Positions 7,794 through 15,827 of a stretch of DNA of 21,969 nucleotides are shown here, piece by piece. Source of the DNA: JBEBXQ01 sp040391535 (GTDB lineage: Bacteria; Bacteroidota; Bacteroidia; Cytophagales; Spirosomataceae); NCBI GenBank assembly GCA_040391535.1, contig JBEBXQ010000086.1, positions 1 to 21,969 on the forward strand, in the 5' to 3' direction. Made by a program: the position numbers and the translations under genes. Position 1 is the stretch's first letter; every line of letters begins with the position of its first letter. The notes under the pieces are model-generated. The model was not told where the DNA came from. It made no database searches and saw only the letters and a program-made list of their open reading frames with translations.

Positions 7794-9386
7794 TTAGTTC
7801 AATGATATTTCTTCAACGAGATTACCAACTTCAACGTTGCTGACCTGTCCTTTGAAGTTCTGCCTTTCGACTTTTTTAATTTCTATCACATAACGATCAC
7901 CTGCCTGTGCTTGTTGTGCAAGAGATGAAATTGATCCGCCACCTGACAATGCCAGTGGTCCGGCAACTCGTCTGCTGCCTCTTGCAAGTGAAACTTCAAT
8001 CTGAGAAACACGGAAACGTGCATCTTCAGGTGAAAAGTTTTTGAAGCCCTCATCAGGAATGGCTACCACCTGCAGGGAACGAGCCGAAGATGCAGCTGCA
8101 CCACGACGACGGTCATAAGCTGCCCCGTTAATACGAAGTTCTATAGAAGGCTTAGGAACTCTTTGTACTTTGAAAGGGTCTGTTCCCAAAACATTTCCCT
8201 GGTTGATAACACTCAGTTCTACAGATGCTCTGCTTGGAACCACGGTTACTTCACCCTTTTTACCACCCGGGATTACCTCAGCACCTTCGGCACGGAAAGT
8301 GGGTGCCCATAGAGCCCCTAATGAAGGACTTTGTACACTTAGTTTGTTTGCACAACCTAAATACAGGCCTGGTACATTAGCAGTCTGATACTGATAGGTA
8401 GGCTTGGCTACAAAATACTCCTGATTAAGCGTAATGGTCGTATCACGGCCTGTCGGAGTGGGGAAGGAAATGGTTCCTTTTAATTCACGGCGGGAAAGGC
8501 CTTCACTGTCATAGTTTCCACCCTGCGCAATGAATTCAATTTTGCCGACACCATTTTCCACTTTTACGGGAGCTCCGTTCAGGCTCATTCTTGGAGTAAG
8601 GCCACTGGCGGAGGCAGCAATAAACATGTCACCTTTAAAGGGAGTTCCTGCCGCTACAATTTTAGACTCGGCACTGATCATTGCCAGTGTACGGTCAAAT
8701 TTAATATCAGCAGCACCTATTTTACTGGCGAGCTGATTCAGTACTTCACCCTCAATACGACGTATCTCAATTTGCTTCTGGCTCAGTACGGCCAAAGCTG
8801 CTGCTACGGGAGTTTGTGCAAAGTTAAGTTCAGCAAAATCCTTATTTCTCTGATCTTTGCTGTCTTTCGAGATCGGATCTTCATTCCCGTCAAGGGCAAT
8901 AGGTCCGTACTTAGTAGTTGAAAAAGCATTCAGTTTTTCGATAAAAGTATTCAGGTTCTGTTTCATGGCATAAGCTTTACCGTTCTTTTTGCCACCAATC
9001 ATTAACTGCGCTACTTTTTCTTCTTCAGCTGGATTTTTAATTCCGCCTTCTTCATTAAGGCCGCCACCGGCTGATTCAATGATTTCTTTTTTCAGGTTAT
9101 CCAGTTCGCCGATTATTTCAGCTGAAGCCTTACGGACTTCTTCCGCCTGTTTCAGAACAGCGACGTCCGAAGCTCTGTTTCCGGACTTTTCTACAGTTGC
9201 CTGAATTTTCAATACAGATTCCTGATTTACTTTATTAGCTGCGCCAGAAGTTAATTCGAGTGAATTATTCAATAAGATGAATTTTTCAATGATGGCCGAA
9301 CTTACCTGCAATGCCAGCATTGCAGTCAGTACGAGATACATCATCCCGATCATCTTCTGACGAGGAGTTTCTTTTCCACCTGCCAT
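7794..9386 (-). CDS. gldM: T9SS/gliding motor protein GldM
   Basis: The 530-residue protein starts MAGGKETPRQKMIGMMYLVLTAMLALQVSSAIIEKF, the conserved N terminus of GldM/PorM, with one transmembrane helix at about residues 13-33. A long, coiled-coil-rich periplasmic part follows, then beta-rich domains including a conserved GLYLGCANKLSV segment near residue 342 and a C-terminal SLARGSRRVAGPL region. In the studied systems two GldM and five GldL form the proton-driven inner-membrane motor, and the GldM periplasmic shaft reaches the GldK/GldN ring. The length is close to the usual 510-530. It lies 68 bp downstream of gldL and 57 bp upstream of gldN on the same strand. Confidence 0.96.
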   Translation of the reverse strand: MAGGKETPRQKMIGMMYLVLTAMLALQVSSAIIEKFILLNNSLELTSGAANKVNQESVLKIQATVEKSGNRASDVAVLKQAEEVRKASAEIIGELDNLKKEIIESAGGGLNEEGGIKNPAEEEKVAQLMIGGKKNGKAYAMKQNLNTFIEKLNAFSTTKYGPIALDGNEDPISKDSKDQRNKDFAELNFAQTPVAAALAVLSQKQIEIRRIEGEVLNQLASKIGAADIKFDRTLAMISAESKIVAAGTPFKGDMFIAASASGLTPRMSLNGAPVKVENGVGKIEFIAQGGNYDSEGLSRRELKGTISFPTPTGRDTTITLNQEYFVAKPTYQYQTANVPGLYLGCANKLSVQSPSLGALWAPTFRAEGAEVIPGGKKGEVTVVPSRASVELSVINQGNVLGTDPFKVQRVPKPSIELRINGAAYDRRRGAAASSARSLQVVAIPDEGFKNFSPEDARFRVSQIEVSLARGSRRVAGPLALSGGGSISSLAQQAQAGDRYVIEIKKVERQNFKGQVSNVEVGNLVEEISLN

Positions 9387-9454
9387 AGGGTACAGCGATC
9401 AGTTAAAAGTTAATAATAATTTTCAGATTAAGATGTCTAATTACCGGATGGGGC

Positions 9455-10276
9455 TTATGCATTATTGCCTCTCATGGCAGTCAGCATATTTCCGTAAATT
9501 CCGTTCAGCGATGAAATGTTGCCAGTCAGTTTCGCGATTTCATTTTTGAATGATTCGGTCTCTTTCGATGTATTGGCAATATTCTCAAGGGCTGAAGACA
9601 AGTTACCATAGAATGCATTTACAGCTTTCAGGTGTTTGGTAGTGTCTTGCAGTTCGAGTTCATAAACGGCATTCAAAGCACCCAGGTTTTTAGTGATTTT
9701 CTGGAATTGCTCACCATACGATTGTGCATCTTTTGTGGCATTGGTCAGCGAAGCGACGGCTTCAGTTGCCTGACTGTAGGAAGTTGTAAAACCTTTGATC
9801 GAATTAGAAGCAGCTTTTACGTTGGTAGCATATTCGTTGGTAGCAACGGTCGCGTCTGAAAGGTCTCCGATGCGGCTTACGGTATCATTCAGATTTCTGA
9901 AATTTTTACCCAGATTATCGAAAATGTCAGGTGTGATTTTAGCATTAGCCAGCATCTGATCCATTCCGGCAGTAAGGCCTTGTCCGGCTGTTACTCCTGC
10001 AGTTCTTGAGATGGAAGGCCCGTTATAATCATCAGCCAGTTCGGGGTACACACGTTCCCAGTTAGGCTGCTTTTCATCAGGGTGAACATAAGTCTGTAAT
10101 GCATAAAGGAGAAAAATCAATGCTTCTGTTCCTAAACCGATAGTAAGCATTTCACTGCCACCTTCCCAGTGCTGAATTTTGAAGAGTGCTCCTGTTACAA
10201 CCACAGCGGCACCTACACTGTACATGGTAGGTAAGAATTTATCGAAGAAAAAGCTCGAACCGTTTTTGCTAGCCAT
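9455..10276 (-). CDS. gldL: T9SS/gliding motor protein GldL
   Basis: The product has 273 residues with two closely spaced transmembrane helices near the N terminus (about 14-34 and 43-62), joined by the conserved loop FKIQHWEGG. An acidic residue lies within helix 2 (Glu51, GLGTEALIFLLYAL); a buried glutamate there is needed for proton flow in characterised GldL. A large cytoplasmic domain follows, rich in Asn, Ser and Thr with helical segments from about residue 95 to the end. GldL/PorL is the stator-like partner of GldM. The start MASKNGSSFFFDKFLPTMYSVG matches the family. Spacing of 68 bp on each side suggests one transcript with gldK and gldM. Confidence 0.95.
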   Translation of the reverse strand: MASKNGSSFFFDKFLPTMYSVGAAVVVTGALFKIQHWEGGSEMLTIGLGTEALIFLLYALQTYVHPDEKQPNWERVYPELADDYNGPSISRTAGVTAGQGLTAGMDQMLANAKITPDIFDNLGKNFRNLNDTVSRIGDLSDATVATNEYATNVKAASNSIKGFTTSYSQATEAVASLTNATKDAQSYGEQFQKITKNLGALNAVYELELQDTTKHLKAVNAFYGNLSSALENIANTSKETESFKNEIAKLTGNISSLNGIYGNMLTAMRGNNA

Positions 10277-10344
10277 AAAAATAAAAATGATTTACTGTTT
10301 TACTTAGAGATTTAGTTAGAGAACAAGGTATTGGAATATTTATT

Positions 10345-11424
10345 TTATCTGCGACGACGGCCACCTTCACCACCGAACCTTCCGTCCATATTATCCATGA
10401 TGCATCTGAAGCCAAGATAAGAACGTTTTTCAGTTTCCAGCTCATAACTTCTTGTTCCTACCTGCAGGAAATAGGCAACATCTTTCCATGAACCGCCTTT
10501 AACGATTTTACGGGGTTCGTCCGGAAGGTCATTTCTGGGGTTCATATCCCATGTCATCATGGTCGAATTGTCGGCATAGGCATCCAGTGTCCATTCGGCT
10601 ACGTTACCTGACATATTATATAATCCGAAATCGTTCGGATTATAAGCATTGGCTGGTGCAGTGTATGCATAACCATCCATATCAAAATTACCCCGCTGTG
10701 GTTTGAAGTTAGCCAGGAAACATCCCTTTCCGTTCATGGTGTAAGGGTTACCCCATGGGTATTTTGCTCCGGCCTTGCCGCCACGCGCAGCCCACTCCCA
10801 TTCAGCTTCAGTGGGAAGCCTGAAGGCCATGGAGGCAAACATGCCTTCATTTGTGCGGTATTCATTGTAAATATTGGTACGCCATTTGCAGAAATACTGG
10901 GCCGCTACCCAGCTGACCCCTACCACCGGATAGGTATCAAAACCAGGATGCATGAAATAATACTGCGTCATGGGTTCATTATAGGTATAAGTAAAATCCT
11001 TCGTCCAGACAGTGGTATCAGGATAATACTGTGTCATAATTTCTTCCTCACCTAAAACAGAAATGGAATCAGCCAGCAACGCATTCACAAACTGACGGTA
11101 TTCATGATTGGTAATTTCGGTGTCATCCATATAAAAAGAGGCGACAGTTACTCTTTTGTTCATGGTTGACATGGTAGCGAGCAGGTCTTCATCTGACTGT
11201 CCCATCAGGAAAGAACCTGACGGAATCTGAACCATTCCGGCTGGTGTGGTTGATCTGTAGCCTTTCCGGGCGGTTGCGGTTATTTCACCGTTGGTTATAC
11301 CATCGTCCCCACCATTGCCGCCTCCAAATTTGTTCTTGATAAAGCCACAACTTTGTAAAAGCATAACTGAGGCTATCAGAAGTAAACCCTTAAACCCATT
11401 CCTATAGAATACGTTTACATTCAT
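10345..11424 (-). CDS. gldK: T9SS/gliding ring lipoprotein GldK (FGE-sulfatase domain)
   Basis: This 359-residue lipoprotein has the signal MNVNVFYRNGFKGLLLIASVMLLQSC with lipobox LQSC (Cys26), then a Gly/Asp-rich linker (GGGNGGDDG) and a formylglycine-generating-enzyme-like domain. Its motifs are VGVSWVAAQYFCKWR, RLPTEAEWEWAARGG, NMSGNVAEWTLDAY, IVKGGSWKD and YLGFRC, all typical of GldK/PorK. The fold is used structurally here, with no evidence of sulfatase maturation. GldK pairs with GldN in the outer-membrane-associated ring. The C terminus ends in an unusual GRFGGEGGRRRR tail. A 250-bp gap upstream may contain its own promoter, with an extended leader. Confidence 0.95.
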   Translation of the reverse strand: MNVNVFYRNGFKGLLLIASVMLLQSCGFIKNKFGGGNGGDDGITNGEITATARKGYRSTTPAGMVQIPSGSFLMGQSDEDLLATMSTMNKRVTVASFYMDDTEITNHEYRQFVNALLADSISVLGEEEIMTQYYPDTTVWTKDFTYTYNEPMTQYYFMHPGFDTYPVVGVSWVAAQYFCKWRTNIYNEYRTNEGMFASMAFRLPTEAEWEWAARGGKAGAKYPWGNPYTMNGKGCFLANFKPQRGNFDMDGYAYTAPANAYNPNDFGLYNMSGNVAEWTLDAYADNSTMMTWDMNPRNDLPDEPRKIVKGGSWKDVAYFLQVGTRSYELETEKRSYLGFRCIMDNMDGRFGGEGGRRRR

Positions 11425-11674
11425 GGTATTTCAATTTTATTTTAAAATTCTGTCTAAAAACGATTGTATTCCTTGTATAGTATCTTTCTTCACACTGTAT
11501 TTTATAAAATAACAATTCTCTGCTTACAGTCTCCTAACGTTATTTTGGATTATACTGGTATGTATTAATTCAATTTGTTCCGTATTCCGGGGTCAAATAT
11601 AAAATATTCGTTCCAAACTTTCTAAAGTATCGGCTGATAATGAAAAAGTTTTGATGGGATTTACGGTGCATGTA
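11425..11674 (-). promoter_or_regulatory. porP-gldK intergenic region with a candidate gldK promoter
   Basis: This 250-bp AT-rich gap holds no plausible gene. On the minus strand TATATTTG at 11594-11601 matches the -7 consensus TAnnTTTG, which would give a 5' leader of about 160 nt for gldK. No well-placed TTTG -33 box is visible. It suggests gldKLMN can be transcribed separately from porP. Confidence 0.35.
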
Positions 11675-12652
11675 TTATTTATCAAAGCGGAATCTCGGGG
11701 TTCTGATGATTGTCTTTTTACCAAATTTCGGAGCGGGAATTACATAGGCAAGCAGTATTTCGTAGGAAACGGGTTCTTTGGCAGAAGTTCCGAAACGTAC
11801 CAGATCCACTGCTCCTGAGAGCCGTAATGACTGGTCGGCTGTGATGCCGATACCACCCATGGCTATCAGCGCGTCTTGCTTACGATAGGTTACTCCTGCC
11901 CAGTAACGGCTGTTATAGGTAGCCATGGCACCACCTTCATATGAAAATTCTGTAAGATTGGTCTGCAGGTTGATAATAGGACGGATCTGCAACAGATATC
12001 CAGTTTCAATATTAATACCTGCCTGAAGGTGATAAGTACTCTGAACCGTGTTGATTCCTGCTGATGAATTGAACTGGTATTTTGATTTCATGAGGTTGAC
12101 GGCAGACAGGCCAACATAAAAGGCGTCGCTGTTATAGTGCACACCGACTGAAACATTGGGATGCATTTCTGATGCGGTCCCTGTCTGGAGCAACGGATCG
12201 TCCTCATCATTGGGACGCAACTTGTTATAGTCCATCGCTTTTCTCAGAATGCCAGCTCTGACGCCCAGTGCCAGTGTACTTCCTTCGGCCACGTTCAGCC
12301 GGTAAGCACCTGACAGCTGAATATCCTGCATGGAAAGCGCACCGGTACGGTCATTGAGTGCAATAAGGCCAACCCCAAAGTTACGGAATGGCATGCTGGC
12401 TGATAAAAGCTGGGTAGTGGGCGCTCCGTCGGTTTCAACTGTTCCCTGATAACCGGCATACTGGGCACGGTGTGTAAGCTGTACCTGTGACACATTGCCT
12501 AACCCTGCAGCTGCAGGGTTATAGTAGAGTTGATTAAGCGGAAATAAACTGAACTGCGCGGATTGCTGCCCATAGGAAGAAACAGAAGCCGCTATGAGCA
12601 GACAAAGCCAGTAATTGATTTTTAGACGTAAGGAGATAGAAGTTAATTTCAT
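11675..12652 (-). CDS. PorP/SprF family T9SS outer-membrane protein
   Basis: The 325-residue product has a Sec signal peptide (hydrophobic stretch around residues 12-26, cleavage near SSYGQ/Q) and then PLNQLYYNPAAAGLGNVSQVQLTHRAQYAGYQG, the signature N terminus of the PorP/SprF family. The remainder is made of alternating aromatic/polar beta-strands, with an outer-membrane beta-barrel of about 14 strands expected for the family. These proteins are linked to T9SS outer-membrane function and to secretion of specific adhesins. Many Bacteroidota have several paralogues, but the copy located upstream of gldK is the one syntenic with P. gingivalis porP. The 123-bp gap to the HemD-like gene includes a 7-bp inverted repeat (TTCCTAA at 12714-12720, TTAGGAA at 12733-12739). 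Confidence 0.9.
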   Translation of the reverse strand: MKLTSISLRLKINYWLCLLIAASVSSYGQQSAQFSLFPLNQLYYNPAAAGLGNVSQVQLTHRAQYAGYQGTVETDGAPTTQLLSASMPFRNFGVGLIALNDRTGALSMQDIQLSGAYRLNVAEGSTLALGVRAGILRKAMDYNKLRPNDEDDPLLQTGTASEMHPNVSVGVHYNSDAFYVGLSAVNLMKSKYQFNSSAGINTVQSTYHLQAGINIETGYLLQIRPIINLQTNLTEFSYEGGAMATYNSRYWAGVTYRKQDALIAMGGIGITADQSLRLSGAVDLVRFGTSAKEPVSYEILLAYVIPAPKFGKKTIIRTPRFRFDK

Positions 12653-12775
12653 AAGGATTTATCCGTGCTATGCTTAACTGTTCAGGACAGTCAGATTTTT
12701 TACATAACGCATATTCCTAAAAAAAATTGAGATTAGGAAAGAACCATCTGTAAATTTCTTGTATCCCTGGTTTAC

Positions 12776-13561
12776 TTAATCAATCTGATTTGCTTTTCTT
12801 ATATACAATTCCAGTGCGCCTGTCATTGACGGGGCATTAGGAAGAGGTGCCTGGATATCCAGAATAAGTCCGGCGTCTGTTACTGCTTTAGCTGTTGTGG
12901 GGCCAAATGCTGCGATACGTGTTTTGTTTTGTTTAAAATCAGGAAAATTCTCAAATAATGATTTAATTCCTGACGGACTGAAGAAAGCGATGATATCGTA
13001 ATATACATCTTCCAGATCCGAAAGATCTGAAGATACGGTCTGATACATCGTGGCTTCTGTAAAATGAAGATCTTCCGTATCTGCAAATTCAGGGATATCA
13101 TTTTTTCTGACATCTGAGCAGGGATACAGGAATTTTTCACTTTTATGCTTGCGGATCAGATCAAAAAGATCAGCGGCAGTTTTGGTTCCGCAGAAAATTT
13201 TACGTTTTCTGATCACAATGTATTTCTGGAGATAATTGGCGGTCTGTTCTGATATGCAGAAGTACTTCATATCAGCGGGTACTTCGACACGGCCTTCCTG
13301 ACAAATACGGAAGAAATGATCTATAGCATTTCTACTGGTGAAAATGATTGCCGTATGGCTCAGAATGTTGATTTTCTGTTTTCTGAACTCTTTGAATGAT
13401 AATCCGTCGACCTGAATAAATGACCGGAAATCAACTTTAACATTGTACTTTCTTTCAAGTTCATAATACGGGGAATTTTCATCTGCAGGTCTTGATTGGC
13501 TGACTAGTAAACTTGTAACTTTTGTCAATCGATCCTTCTCAAAATTAACGATTTCACTCAT
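12776..13561 (-). CDS. Uroporphyrinogen-III synthase (HemD) family protein
   Basis: The 261-residue protein fits the two-domain HemD fold. Typical family patterns are HTAIIFTSRNAIDHFF (about 87-102), MKYFCISEQTANYLQ, FLYPCSDVRKNDIPE, YDIIAFFSPSGIKSLFE (about 189-205) and RIAAFGPTTAKAVTDAGL. HemD closes the linear tetrapyrrole hydroxymethylbilane to uroporphyrinogen III in haem and sirohaem synthesis. Sequence conservation in this family is low, so activity cannot be asserted. No other haem gene is nearby; instead the gene lies between a DUF4271 membrane protein and porP, 41 bp after the former. That arrangement recurs in Bacteroidota as far as I know, and raises the question of a T9SS-linked role. 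No signal peptide is present; cytosolic. Confidence 0.8.
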   Translation of the reverse strand: MSEIVNFEKDRLTKVTSLLVSQSRPADENSPYYELERKYNVKVDFRSFIQVDGLSFKEFRKQKINILSHTAIIFTSRNAIDHFFRICQEGRVEVPADMKYFCISEQTANYLQKYIVIRKRKIFCGTKTAADLFDLIRKHKSEKFLYPCSDVRKNDIPEFADTEDLHFTEATMYQTVSSDLSDLEDVYYDIIAFFSPSGIKSLFENFPDFKQNKTRIAAFGPTTAKAVTDAGLILDIQAPLPNAPSMTGALELYIRKANQID

Positions 13562-13602
13562 TATAATCTACCATTACATTAAACTTGAAAATATACCATA
13601 CT

Positions 13603-14784
13603 TTATTGTAGTATGTACTTTATCCCGATGGTAAGTGGGATAATTTCGACAATGCAAAGGTAAGAAAATAAATACAGATTAATAAAAGACCCGGAAATGT
13701 TCATTATAAAGTACAGTAAAATGAACCGGATAAAATAGAAGGCTATGGTTAGATAAATGAGAAAATGTAAAAGACTCTGCAACTGGGCCAGATTGTAAAG
13801 ATGACAGAACATCAGGATGATTGAAACCAGCAGATAAAAATGGAATGAAGACTGAAGCGTTTTCATAAAGTGCTGATTTGAAGAGGATTCTATGCCCAGT
13901 AGATTGCTGGTGATTTTGATGCTGAAGAGTTTCAGATAAATAATGGTTACACAGAAAAGGAATATTTCGGCGAATTCAATGAGCAGTCCGGGCATTTTTT
14001 CATTGTTCCCGGTAAAAAAACCGAAATGGTCAATACTACCTGAATGATAAGTAATGAAAAAACATAACGGGGTCATCAGCAAAGCTACCTGCATAATCAT
14101 GAAAAAGCTTTCTGTGGAGAAGGGGTTGGTGTGTATTGTTTTTTCATCCCGGTTTTCTTTCCTGAAAAACTGGAGAGGGTTCATGAATGCCCTGTAAAAT
14201 AGCGGGGCAATTGAAAGTACAAGTCCGTTGAGTGCAACAATAAGCAAAATAACCAGGATGAATAAATCCTGAAAACTGCTGTTATCTTTAGGCTTTATAT
14301 TAATGACAGACGAAAGGTTATCGAAGCTCAGTGGTGTAGAGGCATCTTTCTTATGTCCGATCTGAACGGTCCGGCCTGAGACTTTTTCATGCCCGAAAAA
14401 AGTGAGCAGCAGGTCATCCTTCCGGTTGGCCATGAACAAGCTGTCAATATTAAGAATCACCCAACTGTCGGGCAGAATGATTTTCTGTAAAGCTCCGTTA
14501 ATGAATAAATGGTTTTCTGCCCCCGTCCTGACCAGCAACTCATAATTCCTGTATTTGAGCAGATCAATTACCAGGTTAATGGCTGGGTCGTTTTCATGAA
14601 GTGAGCGCGTGTAAGGAACATAGTTGCGGGTATCTTCATTGTAGACAAGCCAGTCATTACTAAAGTCATGCACCAGATGATAGGCCGCATCGGGGCCGGT
14701 TCCATCAGGGTCTGCAGCTGCCAGAGGCCTTGCTGCCCACAGCATCAGAACAAGACTTAATATAAGACCTGGAATGATTTTCAT
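13603..14784 (-). CDS. DUF4271 multi-pass membrane protein
   Basis: I place the start at ATG 14784 (393 residues). The frame is open up to 14829, but those extra 15 codons cover a terminator-like hairpin, and the downstream ATG directly precedes a signal peptide (MKIIPGLILSLVLMLWAARPLAAA). An extracytoplasmic domain of roughly 140 residues follows. The C-terminal half has about seven transmembrane helices, beginning with FQDLFILVILLIVALNGLVLSIA and ending in LCIVEIIPLTIGIKYILQ, which fits DUF4271. The family has no firmly known function. It immediately precedes the HemD-like gene and lies in line with porP-gldKLMN, so an envelope role connected to T9SS is a reasonable inference. Confidence 0.75.
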   Translation of the reverse strand: MKIIPGLILSLVLMLWAARPLAAADPDGTGPDAAYHLVHDFSNDWLVYNEDTRNYVPYTRSLHENDPAINLVIDLLKYRNYELLVRTGAENHLFINGALQKIILPDSWVILNIDSLFMANRKDDLLLTFFGHEKVSGRTVQIGHKKDASTPLSFDNLSSVINIKPKDNSSFQDLFILVILLIVALNGLVLSIAPLFYRAFMNPLQFFRKENRDEKTIHTNPFSTESFFMIMQVALLMTPLCFFITYHSGSIDHFGFFTGNNEKMPGLLIEFAEIFLFCVTIIYLKLFSIKITSNLLGIESSSNQHFMKTLQSSFHFYLLVSIILMFCHLYNLAQLQSLLHFLIYLTIAFYFIRFILLYFIMNISGSFINLYLFSYLCIVEIIPLTIGIKYILQ

Positions 14785-14796
14785 CCGATAATAAAG

Positions 14797-14824
14797 AAAG
14801 GGCAGGGTATATTCCCGGCCCTTT
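14797..14824 (-). terminator. Candidate terminator/attenuator after sucD
   Basis: An 11-bp arm at 14797-14807 pairs with 14814-14824 around a 6-nt loop, with one internal mismatch (A14804/G17 position 14817). On the minus strand the GC stem is followed by TTTCTTTATT. It lies 21 bp past the sucD stop and upstream of the DUF4271 ATG at 14784, so it may separate the two transcripts. Confidence 0.65.
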
Positions 14825-14845
14825 TTCAAAATATACTTTTAATAA

Positions 14846-15724
14846 TTATATTCTTCCAAGCGCTTTCAGCATGGTTTCGCCGATCACAGCGGGAGATTCG
14901 GCTACGTAAATACCGTTTTCGCGCATAATACGCATTTTCGCTTCGGCTGTATCGTCTGCACCACCGATAATAGCACCTGCATGACCCATTCTGCGGCCTT
15001 TAGGGGCTGTTTGGCCGGCTATGAAACCTACAACAGGTTTGGTGGTACCACTTTCCTTAATATAACGTGCGGCTTCTGCTTCCATGCTTCCTCCGATTTC
15101 TCCGATCATCACGATGGCTTCGGTTTCAGGATCATTGACCAGCAATTCAACGGCTTCTTTAGTGGTGGTACCAATAATAGGGTCACCGCCGATACCGATG
15201 GCTGTGGTCTGGCCTAATCCGGCACGGGAAAGCTGATCTACTGCTTCATAGGTAAGTGTACCTGATTTGGAAACCAACCCGATAGTCCCTTTTTTGAAAA
15301 TGAATCCCGGCATAATTCCCACTTTACATTCACCTGCGGTAATAATACCCGGACAGTTAGGGCCGATCAGACGTGTATCTTTTCCTTTCAGATATTCTTT
15401 GGCAATCATCATATCCTTGGTAGGGATTCCCTCTGTGATACAGACAATTACTTTGATTCCGGAGTCAGCAGCTTCCATAATTGCATCTCCGGCAAATGCG
15501 GGAGGGACAAATATTATTGAGACATCGGCTCCGGTTGAGCGGACAGCCTGATCTACAGTATTGAATACAGGACGGTCAAGGTGCTTTTGGCCGCCTTTCC
15601 CAGGAGTAACGCCTCCTACCAGATTAGTACCGTACTCAATCATTTGCTGGGCATGAAATGAGCCTTCTGAACCAGTAAAACCTTGAACAATAATCTTTGA
15701 ATCTTTATTGACTAATACGCTCAT
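14846..15724 (-). CDS. sucD: Succinyl-CoA ligase (synthetase) subunit alpha
   Basis: The 292-residue protein matches SucD throughout. It has an N-terminal CoA-binding Rossmann domain (IIVQGFTGSEGSFHAQQMIEYGTNLVGGVTPGKGG, 11-45), a central LIGPNCPGIITAGECKVGIMPG segment, the SKSGTLTYEA motif, and the active-site histidine His248 in GRRMGHAGAIIGG that is phosphorylated during catalysis. The enzyme interconverts succinyl-CoA and succinate with formation of ATP or GTP in the citric acid cycle, as a heteromer with SucC. No sucC is in the window; separate alpha and beta loci are common in Bacteroidota. The gene has its own probable promoter at 15775-15805 and terminator at 14797-14824, so it is probably not part of the secretion operon despite the shared strand. 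Confidence 0.97.
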   Translation of the reverse strand: MSVLVNKDSKIIVQGFTGSEGSFHAQQMIEYGTNLVGGVTPGKGGQKHLDRPVFNTVDQAVRSTGADVSIIFVPPAFAGDAIMEAADSGIKVIVCITEGIPTKDMMIAKEYLKGKDTRLIGPNCPGIITAGECKVGIMPGFIFKKGTIGLVSKSGTLTYEAVDQLSRAGLGQTTAIGIGGDPIIGTTTKEAVELLVNDPETEAIVMIGEIGGSMEAEAARYIKESGTTKPVVGFIAGQTAPKGRRMGHAGAIIGGADDTAEAKMRIMRENGIYVAESPAVIGETMLKALGRI

Positions 15725-15754
15725 ACTATTTGATTAATTTTTTTGGTAAATGTA

Positions 15755-15821
15755 GAACGATTTGCTTTAAGTAGCAAAATGTACCTGTAATTTGTAAATT
15801 GCAAAATCTTGCAAATCGTTC
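15755..15821. repeat. 11-bp inverted repeat in the sucD upstream region
   Basis: GAACGATTTGC at 15755-15765 is the exact reverse complement of GCAAATCGTTC at 15811-15821, with 45 bp between. Additional GCAAA copies lie at 15774-15778 and 15801-15805. The arms flank the proposed sucD promoter, so this is a candidate operator pair. A chance repeat in AT-rich DNA is possible, although 11 perfect bases make it less likely. Confidence 0.6.
15775..15805 (-). promoter_or_regulatory. Candidate sucD promoter
   Basis: On the minus strand TTTG (15802-15805) is followed after 18 bp by TACATTTTG (15775-15783), close to the Bacteroidota pattern TTTG-N19-TAnnTTTG with one extra base in the -7 box. It would start transcription around 40-50 nt before the sucD ATG at 15724. 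Confidence 0.5.
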
Positions 15822-15827
15822 GTTTCT

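Noticed and set aside
10345..11424. Call of gldK as a sulfatase-modifying enzyme
   Set aside because: The FGE-like domain is present, but the lipoprotein signal and its place before gldLMN identify the T9SS structural protein.
12714..12739. 7-bp inverted repeat TTCCTAA/TTAGGAA between the HemD-like gene and porP
   Set aside because: The stem is short and AT-rich with a 12-nt loop and no T-tract; too weak to call a terminator or operator.
14785..14829. N-terminal extension of the DUF4271 reading frame
   Set aside because: It overlaps a terminator-like hairpin and would place 15 polar residues before a clear signal peptide; the ATG at 14784 is better.
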